From an uncultured bacterium (GTDB taxonomy: Bacteria > Bacillota > Clostridia > Peptostreptococcales > Anaerovoracaceae), in assembly GCA_905214195.1 (NCBI GenBank), contig CAJMLH010000005.1:4794-68793 (forward strand): a DNA stretch of 64,000 bases. Direction: 5' to 3'. The notes under the pieces were generated by a model. The model was not told where the DNA came from and did not search any database. It was given only the letters and a program-made list of their open reading frames with translations. The position numbers were made by a program, and so were the translations under genes. Positions 17,274 through 27,221 of this stretch are shown here, piece after piece (position 1 is the first letter of the stretch; the number at the start of each line of letters is the position of its first letter).

Positions 17274-19478
17274 ATGGAAAGCAAAGCGGAATTTTTACAG
17301 GAAATACTGAACATAAATTCTAAATACAACACCGACTTGATTGGAAAGGCTTATGATAAGGGCAAAGATCTGCATGATGGACAGCTCAGAAAAAGCGGAG
17401 AGCCTTACTTTATTCATCCCATAAATGTGGCAATAATACTTGCCCAGCTTGGAATGGATGAAGCTACAATTATCGGTGGGCTTTTGCATGATGTGGTAGA
17501 AGATACGGAATATACCAGGGAGCAGCTGGTTTCAGATTTTGGAGAAGAAATAGCCTTACTTGTGGATGGCGTTACAAAATTAGGTACCATAAAATTTGAA
17601 TCTAAAGAAGAAATACAGGCAGAAAATTTCAGAAAAATGTTTCTTGCCATGTCCAAAGACATAAGAGTTTTAATAATTAAATTAGCCGACCGACTTCATA
17701 ATATGCGAACCATAGAGTTTATGAAGCCGTCCAAGATAGAAGAAAAGTGTAAAGAAACTCTTGAAATATATGCACCTTTGGCCAGCAGACTTGGTATTTC
17801 TACCGTTAAATTTGAACTTGAGGATATAGCTCTTAAATATCTTCATCCCGAAGAGTTCAGAGATCTCCAAGAAAAGGTAAGTCTAAGAAGGTCACAGCGT
17901 GAAGCTACCATAAATACCGTAATTGGGGAAATCAAAGAATCTTTGGATGATATGGATCTCAAATATGAAATTTACGGCAGAGCAAAACATTTTTACAGCA
18001 TATATAAGAAAATGAAATATCAAAAGAAACAGATAGATGAGATATTCGATTTGATAGCTGTAAGAATAATAGTGGATACAGTTAAGGACTGCTATGCGGT
18101 TCTTGGAATAGTACACACTATGTGGAAGCCTATTCCGGGCAGATTTAAGGACTATATAGCCATGCCTAAGCCTAATATGTATCAATCACTGCATACAACA
18201 GTGATAGGCGACAGCGGCGAACCTTTTGAAATTCAAATAAGAACTCATGAGATGCATGAAGTTGCGGAATATGGTATTGCGGCTCACTGGAAGTACAAAG
18301 AAGGCGACACTTCCGGCAATGCATCTACAGATGATATAAAATTAGCTTGGCTCAGACAATCCCTTGAGTGGCAAAAGGATATAAACGACCCTAAAGTATT
18401 CTTGGAAACTATGAAAATGGACTTATTTGCTACCCAGGTGTTTGTATTTACGCCGAGAGGAGATGTTATAGAATTGCCTGCCGGTTCAACTCCTCTTGAT
18501 TTTGCGTTTAAAATCCATTCTGCAATAGGTTGTAAATGCGTAGGGGCAAAAGTTAACGGTAAAATGGTTACCATAGACCACACTCTTCAAAACGGAGATA
18601 TAGTCGAAATAGTGACTTCTGCAAACTCCAGCGGCCCGAGCGTAGACTGGCTCAAGATAGCCAAAAGTTCCAATGCAAGAAATAAGATAAGAGGATGGCT
18701 GAAAAAGGAGAACAAATCAGATAACATAGATAAAGGTAAAGATTTGCTTGATAAGTCCATAAGAAAAAAAGGATACGATCCGGCCTTATGTGCTAAGTCA
18801 TCTTATATAAACAAAGCTATGAAAGCAATGAATTTTGCCAATAATGACGAGGGCTTTGCCCAGCTTGCAGGCGGCGGCTCGTTGATGAGTAAATTCTGCA
18901 ATCTTTTATTCTCTTATTATAACGAGGATAACAAGATAGAAAACAAAACAGATGAAGCTGTTTTAGAGGACATTAAGGCTTCAGAAGCAAAGCGTCAAAA
19001 AGCAGCAGAGCATCGCAAAAAAGAAAGTCCCGGCGTAATAGTAAAAGGTACTGATAATCTTATGATAAAGCTGGCTCGCTGTTGTAATCCTGTTCCCGGT
19101 GATGATATAGTAGGCTTTATAACTAAAGGGCGAGGCATTTCCGTTCACAGAAAGGATTGCTCCAATGTAACAAATTTGCCTGACCACGAAAAAGCGAGAT
19201 TTATTGAGGTAGAGTGGGAAGATTTAAAGGTAGGCAAATCTTACGATGCCGACATCTGTATTATAGGCAGCGACAGAAAAGGAATATTATCGGATATTTC
19301 AAGAGTCTGCGAAGATATGGACATTCATCTTTCAGGTGTAAACGCAAAGACCGGCAGAGACGGCACTTTGACCATGACTATAACATTATCAATTTCCAGC
19401 ACCCAGGAAATGCAAAAGGTTCTCAGAAACCTGAGAAATATAGAAGGAATATCTCAGGTATACAGAGCAAAAGCATAA
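17274..19478 (+). CDS. relA: bifunctional (p)ppGpp synthetase/hydrolase, RelA/SpoT family
   Basis: The 734-residue protein has the full long-RSH layout. The HD hydrolase domain (about 25-200) has intact GLLHDVVEDT and KLADRLHNMRT. The synthetase domain (about 230-350) has HFYSIYKKM, GRFKDYIAMPKPNMYQSLHT and EIQIRT. TGS (about 390-450; VFVFTPRGDVIELPAGST), the zinc-finger-type region with RCCNPVPGDDIVGF near 600, and a C-terminal ACT domain follow. RFKD in the synthetase loop is the basic form seen in bifunctional Gram-positive enzymes. The ATG at 17274 is preferred over TTG at 17271 because it lies 9 bases from GGAG. dtd follows, a conserved neighbour. Confidence 0.96.
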   Translation: MESKAEFLQEILNINSKYNTDLIGKAYDKGKDLHDGQLRKSGEPYFIHPINVAIILAQLGMDEATIIGGLLHDVVEDTEYTREQLVSDFGEEIALLVDGVTKLGTIKFESKEEIQAENFRKMFLAMSKDIRVLIIKLADRLHNMRTIEFMKPSKIEEKCKETLEIYAPLASRLGISTVKFELEDIALKYLHPEEFRDLQEKVSLRRSQREATINTVIGEIKESLDDMDLKYEIYGRAKHFYSIYKKMKYQKKQIDEIFDLIAVRIIVDTVKDCYAVLGIVHTMWKPIPGRFKDYIAMPKPNMYQSLHTTVIGDSGEPFEIQIRTHEMHEVAEYGIAAHWKYKEGDTSGNASTDDIKLAWLRQSLEWQKDINDPKVFLETMKMDLFATQVFVFTPRGDVIELPAGSTPLDFAFKIHSAIGCKCVGAKVNGKMVTIDHTLQNGDIVEIVTSANSSGPSVDWLKIAKSSNARNKIRGWLKKENKSDNIDKGKDLLDKSIRKKGYDPALCAKSSYINKAMKAMNFANNDEGFAQLAGGGSLMSKFCNLLFSYYNEDNKIENKTDEAVLEDIKASEAKRQKAAEHRKKESPGVIVKGTDNLMIKLARCCNPVPGDDIVGFITKGRGISVHRKDCSNVTNLPDHEKARFIEVEWEDLKVGKSYDADICIIGSDRKGILSDISRVCEDMDIHLSGVNAKTGRDGTLTMTITLSISSTQEMQKVLRNLRNIEGISQVYRAKA

Positions 19479-19510
19479 TATAAGACAAAATAAGATAAGA
19501 CAGGAGTAAT

Positions 19511-19960
19511 ATGCGAGCAGTAGTACAGAGAGTTACAGAAGCGGATGTAACAGTTGATAACAAAAAAACAGGTGCGATACAGCAGGGACTCGTAGTGTTT
19601 TTAGGAGTTGAAGATAACGACACTGAAGCCGATGCTGCTTATATGGCAGATAAAATATCGGGACTGAGAATTTTTGAGGACGAAAACGAAAAACTCAATC
19701 TTTCAGTCAAGGATGTCTCAGGAAAAATTCTTGCAGTATCTCAATTTACACTTTTGGGTGATGTAAGAAAAGGAAAAAGACCAAGCTTTTCTCATGCGGC
19801 ACCTCCCGAAGAAGCAAATAGATTGTACAGATATTTTATTGATTTGGTAAAAAAGGAAAATATAGAAGTAGAGGAAGGAATATTCCGTGCAGATATGATG
19901 GTGAGAATTTACAATGACGGACCTGTAACCATACTGCTGGATAGCCGAAAATTGTTTTAG
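19511..19960 (+). CDS. dtd: D-aminoacyl-tRNA deacylase
   Basis: A 149-residue DTD enzyme that removes D-amino acids and glycine wrongly attached to tRNA. It starts with the family signature [16 protein letters not shown]. The two catalytic-site motifs are present: SQFTL near residue 78 and the C-terminal [11 protein letters not shown] near 136 (the family GPVT motif). [20 protein letters not shown] is also typical. It follows relA by 32 bases, with CAGGAG ahead of the ATG. Confidence 0.95.
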   Translation: MRAVVQRVTEADVTVDNKKTGAIQQGLVVFLGVEDNDTEADAAYMADKISGLRIFEDENEKLNLSVKDVSGKILAVSQFTLLGDVRKGKRPSFSHAAPPEEANRLYRYFIDLVKKENIEVEEGIFRADMMVRIYNDGPVTILLDSRKLF

Positions 19961-19974
19961 GAGAATACAAGAAA

Positions 19975-20595
19975 ATGAAAATCAAACATTATTTAACCGG
20001 GCCTTTACAGGTAAATACTTATCTTGCCTATGATGAGACGACCAAAAAAGGTTTTATAGTTGACCCCGGCGGATATGAAAGCCGCCTTACCGATGATACA
20101 GAAAAAGAACACATAGAAGTGGAATATATAATATTAACCCATGGTCATGGTGACCATATAGGGGGAGTGGCAAGATTTAAGCAGGATTTCCCGGGAGCAA
20201 AGGTTATAGCATATCAAGATGAAATTGAAATGCTTCAAAACCCTAATTTGAATACTTCAGTTGAAATGTTTGGACATCCTGTTACAGTTGAACCCGACAT
20301 CCTTGTCAGGGATAATCAGGATCTCAAAATAGGAAATATGACTTTGACATTTCTTCACACACCGGGTCATACCAAAGGCGGAATGTGTATATATGCAGAC
20401 GGTTGTCTGTTCAGCGGAGATACTCTTTTCCGCTATTCCATAGGACGCACCGACTTTTACGGCGGAGACTACAGAATAATTAAAAATTCAATCAGAGACA
20501 GGCTCTATGTGCTTCCGGATGATACAGCAGTTTTTCCGGGACATATGGGGGCAACAACTATAGGAGAAGAAAAACGAGGAAATCCATTTGTATAA
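19975..20595 (+). CDS. MBL-fold metallohydrolase (glyoxalase II-like)
   Basis: A 206-residue metallo-beta-lactamase-fold protein. The binuclear metal motif THGHGDHIGG lies near residue 55, with later ligands in HTPGHTKGG (near 127), SGDTLF (near 147) and FPGHMG (near 185). The closest well-known relatives are YcbL/YqgX-type small hydrolases with weak hydroxyacylglutathione hydrolase activity; the physiological substrate is unknown. It overlaps the start of hemZ by eight bases, and the hemZ ribosome site lies inside its last codons. Confidence 0.9.
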   Translation: MKIKHYLTGPLQVNTYLAYDETTKKGFIVDPGGYESRLTDDTEKEHIEVEYIILTHGHGDHIGGVARFKQDFPGAKVIAYQDEIEMLQNPNLNTSVEMFGHPVTVEPDILVRDNQDLKIGNMTLTFLHTPGHTKGGMCIYADGCLFSGDTLFRYSIGRTDFYGGDYRIIKNSIRDRLYVLPDDTAVFPGHMGATTIGEEKRGNPFV

Positions 20596-21970
20596 TATCA
20601 TTATAAATAACATAAACGATAAATACGATTATAATGAGCTGATAAAGATTTTTCTAAATCCCAATGAGTACAAACTTTTCATGAAAAACGAATATGAATG
20701 TTCTCATGATGAAAACGATATCATAATTGAGTTTAATAATGAATGTTTTAATGAGAAAAATCAAATCAAAAGAGAAATTTATCAAGGACTTTGCAAGGTG
20801 ACCGGGATAACACCTCCGTGGGGAATACTCACAGGAGTAAGACCGGTTAAACTGACAAGAGAATTATTTGAAAAATACAAGTCCTATGAAAAAGTAACTG
20901 AAAAATTAAAGCAATTTTATCTTCTAAGCGAAGAAAAAGCAAAGCTTCTGATGGACATATATAAATATCAGCAAGATTTTTTAGGTTCGGCGGACGAAAA
21001 TTCAATAAGCATTTATATAGGCATACCGTTTTGTCCTACAAGATGTCTTTACTGTTCTTTTACATCCAATCAGCAAGGCCCGGAAGAAATAAAAAAATAT
21101 TTAGATACTTTGATTGAGGAAATCAAGTTTGCCGGAGATGCTTTGAAAAAATCAGGGAAATACATAGAATCGGTTTATATCGGAGGGGGAACACCCACCA
21201 CGCTGAATGAAAAACAGCTTGACATGCTGCTGCAAGAAATTGAAAAATCTTTTGACCTTTCAAAGATTAAAGAATTTACCGTTGAAGCGGGTCGTCCCGA
21301 TACGATAACGGCCGAAAAATTAAAAGTAATATCAGGTCACGGAATAAAAAGAATAAGCATAAATCCTCAGACAATGAAAGATAAGACGCTTAAACTTATA
21401 GGTCGCTCACACAGTGTAGATGATATAAGAAATGCATTTAATACGGCATTTAATACAGATAATTTTATAATAAATGCAGATGTAATAGCAGGTCTTCCTG
21501 AAGAAACACCCAAAGACTTTGAAAACACCCTTAAAGAGATTATATCTCTTAATCCTGCTAATATAACTGTTCATACACTTGCTGTCAAAAGAGCTTCAAG
21601 ACTAATTGAAAGCGATGCCGACTATCATTATAAACAAGCTGAAACAGTTAAAAAAATGCTTGATATTTCACGGGACGCAATGAAAGAGGCAGGGTACAGA
21701 CCTTATTACCTCTATCGTCAAAAACACATGGCAGGAGCTATGGAAAATGTAGGGTACTGTAAAGACGATACGCCATGCATATACAACATACGCATAATGG
21801 ATGAAAACCAAAGCATTTTAGCTCTTGGTGCAGGCGCTATAAGTAAGAAGTATTATCCAAAAGAAAACAGGTTGGAACGAGTTCCCAATGTTTCCAACTA
21901 TCAGATTTATATAGAACGAATCGAAGAAATGAAAGAGAGAAAAAACGAAAAATTTTTTAAGGAGGCATAA
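20588..21970 (+). CDS. hemZ: HemZ-like radical SAM protein
   Basis: A 460-residue radical SAM protein of the HemN/HemZ group. The cluster motif CPTRCLYC begins near residue 149, followed by the GGGTPTTL SAM-binding motif near 200 and VEAGRPDTIT, NPQTMKDKTL and GLPEETPKDF segments typical of HemZ. An N-terminal domain of about 130 residues, including TGITPPWGILTGVRPVKLTRE, is specific to HemZ. Bacillus HemZ was linked to anaerobic coproporphyrinogen III oxidation; biochemical proof is thin and no other haem genes are here. The start is TTG at 20588 with GAGGA seven bases upstream; the first ATG would cut off 31 residues. Confidence 0.86.
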   Translation: MYNIIINNINDKYDYNELIKIFLNPNEYKLFMKNEYECSHDENDIIIEFNNECFNEKNQIKREIYQGLCKVTGITPPWGILTGVRPVKLTRELFEKYKSYEKVTEKLKQFYLLSEEKAKLLMDIYKYQQDFLGSADENSISIYIGIPFCPTRCLYCSFTSNQQGPEEIKKYLDTLIEEIKFAGDALKKSGKYIESVYIGGGTPTTLNEKQLDMLLQEIEKSFDLSKIKEFTVEAGRPDTITAEKLKVISGHGIKRISINPQTMKDKTLKLIGRSHSVDDIRNAFNTAFNTDNFIINADVIAGLPEETPKDFENTLKEIISLNPANITVHTLAVKRASRLIESDADYHYKQAETVKKMLDISRDAMKEAGYRPYYLYRQKHMAGAMENVGYCKDDTPCIYNIRIMDENQSILALGAGAISKKYYPKENRLERVPNVSNYQIYIERIEEMKERKNEKFFKEA

Positions 21971-21972
21971 AA

Positions 21973-23226
21973 GTGTTAACTAACGCACCTAAAGGAACGA
22001 AAGATTTATTACCTTCACAAGCGTATAAATGGCACTATGTGGAGAAAAAATTTGCCGAAATATGCAAAAACTATGGATTCAAAGAAATAAGAACTCCGAT
22101 GTTTGAACATACGGAAGTATTTGCAAGAGGAATAGGCGATACTACCGATGTTGTTCAAAAAGAGATGTATACCTTTAACGATCATGGTAACAGAAGTATT
22201 ACACTTAAGCCGGAAGGCACCTCAGGTGCAGTAAGAGCTTTTATTGAACATAAACAATATGCGGAAGTTCAGCCTACAAAATATTATTATAATACCGACT
22301 GCTTCCGGTATGAAAAGCCTCAATCCGGAAGACTTAGACATTTTCATCAGTTTGGAATAGAAGTTTTCGGCACTCCTAATATGCTTGCCGACTCAGAAGT
22401 AATATGTCTTGCAAATGATTTTCTAAACGAGCTGGGGATAAAAGAAATCGAGCTTAGAATCAACAGCGTGGGATGTCCGGAATGCAGAAAGAATCATAGA
22501 GAGGCATTAAAGGCATTTCTTGAGCCTCACTATGACCAACTGTGCAATACCTGTAAGGACAGATACGGCAGAAATCCGATGAGAATCCTCGACTGCAAAT
22601 CTGAAATATGTCAGAGCATAGTTAAAGATGCTCCAAGAATGATAGATTATCTTTGTGATGACTGCAAAAATGCCTTTGAAGAGCTTAAAAGCAACCTTAC
22701 AGCTATGGGAATAGATTATAAAGTAGACCCCAACATAGTACGAGGCCTTGACTATTATACTAAGACTGCTTTTGAATTTGTAACCACAAGCATAGGTGCG
22801 CAAGGAACAGTATGCGGCGGGGGAAGATACGACCACCTTATTGAAGAATTGGGAGGTCCTCCGATTCCGGGAGTAGGTTTCGGCCTTGGAATAGAAAGGC
22901 TTCTTCTTCTTATGGAAGCATGTAATGCTCCTTTCCCTGACGACGATAATGTAGATGTATTCATTGCAGTTATGGGAGACAGAGCCAAAGCTTTCGGGCT
23001 TAAACTTTGCAGAGAACTGAGACAAAAGGGCATAGCCGCCGAAATGGATACCCTTGCAAGAAACATAAAAGGTCAGTTCAAATATGCAGACAGGCTTAAT
23101 GCAAAATATACTCTTGTAATCGGTGAAAATGAACTTGAAAAGGGTGTGGTATCCCTTAAGGATATGAGGAAATCACAGCAGCGAGAAATAAAATTAGACG
23201 ATATATTTGAAGAAATTGTTAAATAG
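21973..23226 (+). CDS. hisS: histidyl-tRNA synthetase
   Basis: A 417-residue class II synthetase. Motif 1 lies in KEIRTPMFEHTEVFARGIGDTTDVV, motif 2 in YNTDCFRYEKPQSGRLRHFHQFG (near 100-120) and motif 3 in PGVGFGLGIERLLLL (near 300). The histidine-specific signatures are RGLDYYTKTAFE near 257 and GGGRYDHLIEELGG near 279. The anticodon-binding domain is C-terminal. Translation starts at GTG 21973, nine bases after AAGGAGG, which overlaps the end of hemZ. No T-box leader precedes it. It is directly followed by aspS, a widespread pairing in Firmicutes. Confidence 0.97.
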   Translation: MLTNAPKGTKDLLPSQAYKWHYVEKKFAEICKNYGFKEIRTPMFEHTEVFARGIGDTTDVVQKEMYTFNDHGNRSITLKPEGTSGAVRAFIEHKQYAEVQPTKYYYNTDCFRYEKPQSGRLRHFHQFGIEVFGTPNMLADSEVICLANDFLNELGIKEIELRINSVGCPECRKNHREALKAFLEPHYDQLCNTCKDRYGRNPMRILDCKSEICQSIVKDAPRMIDYLCDDCKNAFEELKSNLTAMGIDYKVDPNIVRGLDYYTKTAFEFVTTSIGAQGTVCGGGRYDHLIEELGGPPIPGVGFGLGIERLLLLMEACNAPFPDDDNVDVFIAVMGDRAKAFGLKLCRELRQKGIAAEMDTLARNIKGQFKYADRLNAKYTLVIGENELEKGVVSLKDMRKSQQREIKLDDIFEEIVK

Positions 23227-23241
23227 GAGAAGAATCAAAAG

Positions 23242-25005
23242 ATGAGCACTTTATTAAAAAGAACCCATATGTGTGGAGAACTTCGTATTTCCGATGAGGG
23301 GCAGCATGTAGTTTTAAACGGATGGGTATCAAAACGCAGAAATCTGGGAGGCCTTATATTTGTAGACCTTAGAGATAAAACAGGAATAGTACAGGTAACT
23401 TTTGACGATAATATTCCGGCAGAACTGTTTGAAAAAGCTGACAGCCTCAGAAGCGAATATGTAATAGGTATAAGCGGAACTGTAAAAGAGCGTACTGCCA
23501 AGAATGGAAATATTGCAACAGGTGATATAGAAGTATTCGCAGACAATCTTATCATTTATTCAGAAGCTGATACACCTCCTATATATATTAAGGATGATGA
23601 CAATGTAGACGATAATCTCAGACTTAAATACAGATACCTTGATTTAAGAAAAATGAAGATGCAAAAAAACCTTACTTTCCGTCATAAAGTAACTAAACTT
23701 GTCAGAGACTATTTTGACGAAAATGGTTTTACTGAAGTGGAAACTCCTATGTTGATCAAATCCACACCTGAAGGAGCCAGAGACTATGTTGTTCCAAGCA
23801 GAGTATATCCGGGTTCTTTTTATGCACTGCCACAGTCGCCTCAGTTATTCAAACAGCTTCTTATGGTTGGCGGAACCGACAGATATATGCAGATTGTCAA
23901 ATGTTTCAGAGATGAAGACCTGCGTGCTGACAGACAGCCTGAGTTTACTCAAATCGACCTTGAGATGTCTTTTGTTGACATGGACGATGTAATTGAAATG
24001 CAAGAAGGCTTACTAAAAAAGCTTTTTAAAGAATTGATGAATGTAGACATCAAAACTCCACTCCCAAGGTTAACATGGCATGAAGCAATGGAACGATATG
24101 GCTCGGACAAGCCTGATACAAGATTTGGATTTGAACTGAAAAAGCTAAATGATGTTGTTTCAGGTTGTGAATTTAAAGTATTTACAGATGCTCTTGCCGC
24201 AGGAGGAGATGTAAGAGGAATCTGCATAGACGGAGGAAGTGAACATTTCAGCAGAAAAGATATAGATAAGCTTACAGAAGCTGCTAAAAGTTATGGGGCA
24301 AAAGGTCTTGTATGGCTGAGAGTAGGGGATGGAGAATTCAACTCTTCAGTAAACAAATTCTTCAATCAGGAACAATTAAGAGAAATAGCGTCAGTATTTG
24401 AGGCAAAACAGGGAGACTTGATTCTGATAGTATCAGACAAGAGTAAGGTAGTATTTGATACTCTTGGTTTCCTTAGAAGAGAAATAGCAAAGAGAATGGG
24501 ACTTTTGGACGATAAAGTATTCAATCTCCTCTGGGTTGTGGATTTTCCGCTGTTTGAAAAGGATGATGAAACAGGTGAACTTAAAGCTATGCATCATCCA
24601 TTTACTTCACCTAAGGAAGAGCAGCTTGATATGCTTGAAACCAATCCGGAAAAAGTTCTTGCCAACGCTTATGATATAGTTCTCAACGGTGTTGAGCTTG
24701 GCGGCGGTTCCATAAGAATACATGACAAAAATATACAAAACAGAATGTTTAAGGCCTTGGGACTTACACAAGAAGAGTGCGAAGAAAAATTCGGATTCCT
24801 TATAGAAGCCTTTAAGTACGGAGCTCCGCCTCACGGAGGACTGGCATACGGTCTTGACAGAATGGTAATGCTGCTTCTTGGAGAGTCTTCTATCAGAGAA
24901 GTTATGGCATTCCCTAAGAACCAGAATGCACAATGTCTTGTAAGTGATGCACCTGCTCCAATAGACGAAGCCCAGCTTGAAGAATTAAGAATAAAAGCAG
25001 AATAA
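23242..25005 (+). CDS. aspS: aspartyl-tRNA synthetase (bacterial type)
   Basis: A 587-residue class II enzyme with an N-terminal OB-fold anticodon-binding domain (residues 1-110), the catalytic core and the bacterial GAD insertion (about 285-410). Class motifs are visible: FTEVETPMLIKSTPEGARDY near 160, KCFRDEDLRADRQPEFTQID near 217, and GLAYGLDRMVML near 532. Whether it is discriminating or also charges tRNA-Asn cannot be told by eye. TAGGAGAAG precedes the ATG, 15 bases after hisS. Confidence 0.97.
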   Translation: MSTLLKRTHMCGELRISDEGQHVVLNGWVSKRRNLGGLIFVDLRDKTGIVQVTFDDNIPAELFEKADSLRSEYVIGISGTVKERTAKNGNIATGDIEVFADNLIIYSEADTPPIYIKDDDNVDDNLRLKYRYLDLRKMKMQKNLTFRHKVTKLVRDYFDENGFTEVETPMLIKSTPEGARDYVVPSRVYPGSFYALPQSPQLFKQLLMVGGTDRYMQIVKCFRDEDLRADRQPEFTQIDLEMSFVDMDDVIEMQEGLLKKLFKELMNVDIKTPLPRLTWHEAMERYGSDKPDTRFGFELKKLNDVVSGCEFKVFTDALAAGGDVRGICIDGGSEHFSRKDIDKLTEAAKSYGAKGLVWLRVGDGEFNSSVNKFFNQEQLREIASVFEAKQGDLILIVSDKSKVVFDTLGFLRREIAKRMGLLDDKVFNLLWVVDFPLFEKDDETGELKAMHHPFTSPKEEQLDMLETNPEKVLANAYDIVLNGVELGGGSIRIHDKNIQNRMFKALGLTQEECEEKFGFLIEAFKYGAPPHGGLAYGLDRMVMLLLGESSIREVMAFPKNQNAQCLVSDAPAPIDEAQLEELRIKAE

Positions 25006-25030
25006 CAAAGACTTCATCAGGAGGAGCAAA

Positions 25031-26308
25031 ATGGGAAATATATGCAGAAACTGCGGCAAAAAAATTTCTTTTATGGATAACTATTACACCATGAGTTATA
25101 CCGGTACTGTTTTTTGTCAGCAATGCAGCAAAGAAATAATAGCTCTCTTACAACCGGTTCACTTGCTAAGCAGCAGTAAAAGTTCACATCAGATTGAAGA
25201 TGAATTTCACCAAAACCTTGCAAAATCCGGTTTCGATAATTCAATAAAAACTCTGATAGAAGATGAATTCAAAAATATTTTCGCAGAAAAGAAAAAAGCT
25301 TTATATGGCTGCCGTCGCAGTTTTCGCATAGGTTTTGAAGAAGCTCTCAATCTTGTAAAAGAAGCCGGAGAACGGCTGGGAAAATTAAAAAAAGAGCCTG
25401 ATGTAATGAATATGGGCGAAATTCATATTGCAACTTGCATATTTGAAAAATTTTATTTACGAAACGGCTCTTGGACTGCATTGATAGTTACTATAGTCAG
25501 CAACAATCAAGTATCATCCTTAATTGCTTCCGGAACAGGGGGAGGAACAGGCTTAATAAATGATAGCTGGGGTACAGAAGATGAGATAGAAGATACATTT
25601 TGGAAAAATTTAGAATCATTTTCAAGAAAACTTATCGAAAGTGAAATACCCTATGACGACTATTCAGTAACAGATTCTCTGCCCAATAATGATGTAAGTA
25701 AACCTAAATGCAGAATAGGAGTTTTGGGCGGAACTTTTGACCCTGTTCATTCTGCTCATGTCGCATTGGGTAAAGCGGCAATAGATGAACTTGAACTTCG
25801 CAAGTTGATAGTTATGCCTGCAAGAGTCCAACCCTTTAAGCAAGGAAAAAAGACAGCTGATGACATTCACAGAAAAACCATGGTAAAACTTGCATTTGCA
25901 GACTGCGATAATGTTGAAGTATCTGATTATGAAATGAACAGAAGTTCCCTTTCATATACTATAAACACTTTGATGCATTTGAAGCATGAGTATCCGGAAG
26001 ATGAAATATTCTTCATATCGGGAACAGATTCGTTTATTGAAATGGAACGGTGGTATCGCGGTAGTGAAATATTGAGTGGATTTTCATTTGCTGTCAGCAT
26101 AAGACCCGGCTACAGGGAAGATGAACTTAACAAAAAAATAGCAGAATACAGACAAAAATACCAATCAACCATTATTAAAATAAATGCAGATATGCCTCCG
26201 ATATCTTCAACAAAAGTTCGGGAATATATATCTGCCGGAAAAATTATCTCGGACATGGTTCCGTCACAAGTAGAAAGGTATATAAGAGAAAATGATCTCT
26301 ATAAGTAA
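25031..26308 (+). CDS. nadD: zinc-ribbon/unknown domain fused to nicotinate-nucleotide adenylyltransferase (NadD)
   Basis: Residues 227-425 are a complete NadD (GVLGGTFDPVHSAHV nucleotide-binding motif near 230; SGTDSFIEMERW near 330; ISSTKVREYI near 391). This enzyme makes deamido-NAD from nicotinate mononucleotide and ATP. The preceding 226 residues are not part of NadD. They open with a Cys4 pattern (C5-x2-C8 and C29-x2-C32), followed by a helical stretch and a domain with FEKFYLRNGSWTALIVTIV and IASGTGGGTGLINDSWGTED, which from memory resembles the small DUF6054 family (tentative). No internal start with a ribosome site is apparent at the joint, so the fusion seems real. yqeK overlaps the end by 17 bases and rsfS follows, the standard nadD-yqeK-rsfS order. 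Confidence 0.88.
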   Translation: MGNICRNCGKKISFMDNYYTMSYTGTVFCQQCSKEIIALLQPVHLLSSSKSSHQIEDEFHQNLAKSGFDNSIKTLIEDEFKNIFAEKKKALYGCRRSFRIGFEEALNLVKEAGERLGKLKKEPDVMNMGEIHIATCIFEKFYLRNGSWTALIVTIVSNNQVSSLIASGTGGGTGLINDSWGTEDEIEDTFWKNLESFSRKLIESEIPYDDYSVTDSLPNNDVSKPKCRIGVLGGTFDPVHSAHVALGKAAIDELELRKLIVMPARVQPFKQGKKTADDIHRKTMVKLAFADCDNVEVSDYEMNRSSLSYTINTLMHLKHEYPEDEIFFISGTDSFIEMERWYRGSEILSGFSFAVSIRPGYREDELNKKIAEYRQKYQSTIIKINADMPPISSTKVREYISAGKIISDMVPSQVERYIRENDLYK

Positions 26309-26879
26309 AATCGAAGAATATATAGATAGAAATTTTTCGGAAAAGAGAAAGGTTCATACATATGGTGTAAGAGATACTGCACTTAAACTTGCGGAGAAGT
26401 ATGGCTGTAATTCGTATAAAACCGAAGTTGCGGCTCTTCTTCACGACCTTTACAGAGGAGTAAGCGCAGATGTTCTTAATTACCATGTTAAGCACCTTGA
26501 GTTGGATAAAAAATATCTAAACAATCCCAATCTTGCACACGGCCCGGTTGCGGCAGTAATGATACAGCGGGATTTTGGAGTTGACGACAGTGAAATAATA
26601 GATGCTGTAAGATACCATACTACAGGAAGACCTGCAATGACTCTTCTTGATAAAATTATATATATTTCGGATGCTACAGAACCGGGAAGAAATTATCCGG
26701 GAGTCGACAATCTTAGAAAAGTTCTTGAAGAGGATCTTGATGAGGCATGTCTGTTATCATTAAAAAAAACCATAGACTTTGTTGTTTCCGAGGGACATTT
26801 CCTTGACCCTATGACAAAAGCGGCGGGAGATTACTTGGAAAATGAGATAAATAAAAAGGAGAAATCATATGACAAATAA
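26292..26879 (+). CDS. yqeK: HD-domain bis(5'-nucleosyl)-tetraphosphatase, YqeK family
   Basis: A 195-residue HD-fold protein with metal-binding ALLHDLYRG near residue 46. The family signatures AHGPVAAVMIQRDFG, VRYHTTGRPAMTLLDKIIYISDATEPGR-like (near 107-135) and NYPGVDNLR follow. YqeK hydrolyses diadenosine tetraphosphate symmetrically to ADP and is found next to nadD and rsfS in Firmicutes, as here. It overlaps nadD by 17 bases and rsfS by 11 bases, so all three are translationally coupled. Confidence 0.93.
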   Translation: MISISKIEEYIDRNFSEKRKVHTYGVRDTALKLAEKYGCNSYKTEVAALLHDLYRGVSADVLNYHVKHLELDKKYLNNPNLAHGPVAAVMIQRDFGVDDSEIIDAVRYHTTGRPAMTLLDKIIYISDATEPGRNYPGVDNLRKVLEEDLDEACLLSLKKTIDFVVSEGHFLDPMTKAAGDYLENEINKKEKSYDK

Positions 26880-27213
26880 GGAATATGCATTACTTGCAAG
26901 TAAAGTCCTGTCTGACAAAAAGGCTGAAGATATCGTAATTATAGATATCGGAGAAAAAGCTTCATTTGCTGATTTTTTCGTTATATGTTCGGGAAATTCA
27001 GAAAGACAGATTACAACTTTAGCCGATGAAGTAGAGGACCGTTTCGCACAGGAAGGACTTTTGGTCAAGTCAATAGAGGGAAGACACGGATCGGGATGGA
27101 TCCTAATGGATTTTGGAGATATTATAGTAAATCTGTTCACAAAGGAAATGAGAGAAAGATACAGCATAGAAAAAGTTTGGGGAGACTGTCAATTTATCGA
27201 AGTGGAGGAATAG
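26869..27213 (+). CDS. rsfS: ribosome silencing factor RsfS
   Basis: A 114-residue protein of the RsfS/Iojap family that binds ribosomal protein uL14 and blocks subunit joining when nutrients are scarce. Visible family motifs are [20 protein letters not shown] near residue 23, [17 protein letters not shown] near 43 and the strongly conserved [18 protein letters not shown] near 72-92. AAAAGGAG lies just ahead of the ATG, inside yqeK. leuS starts eight bases after the stop. Confidence 0.95.
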   Translation: MTNKEYALLASKVLSDKKAEDIVIIDIGEKASFADFFVICSGNSERQITTLADEVEDRFAQEGLLVKSIEGRHGSGWILMDFGDIIVNLFTKEMRERYSIEKVWGDCQFIEVEE

Positions 27214-27221
27214 ACTGGAAA

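Noticed and set aside
27096..27221. 42-residue N-terminal extension of LeuS
   Set aside because: It overlaps the conserved end of rsfS in another frame; LeuS homology begins at the ATG at 27222.
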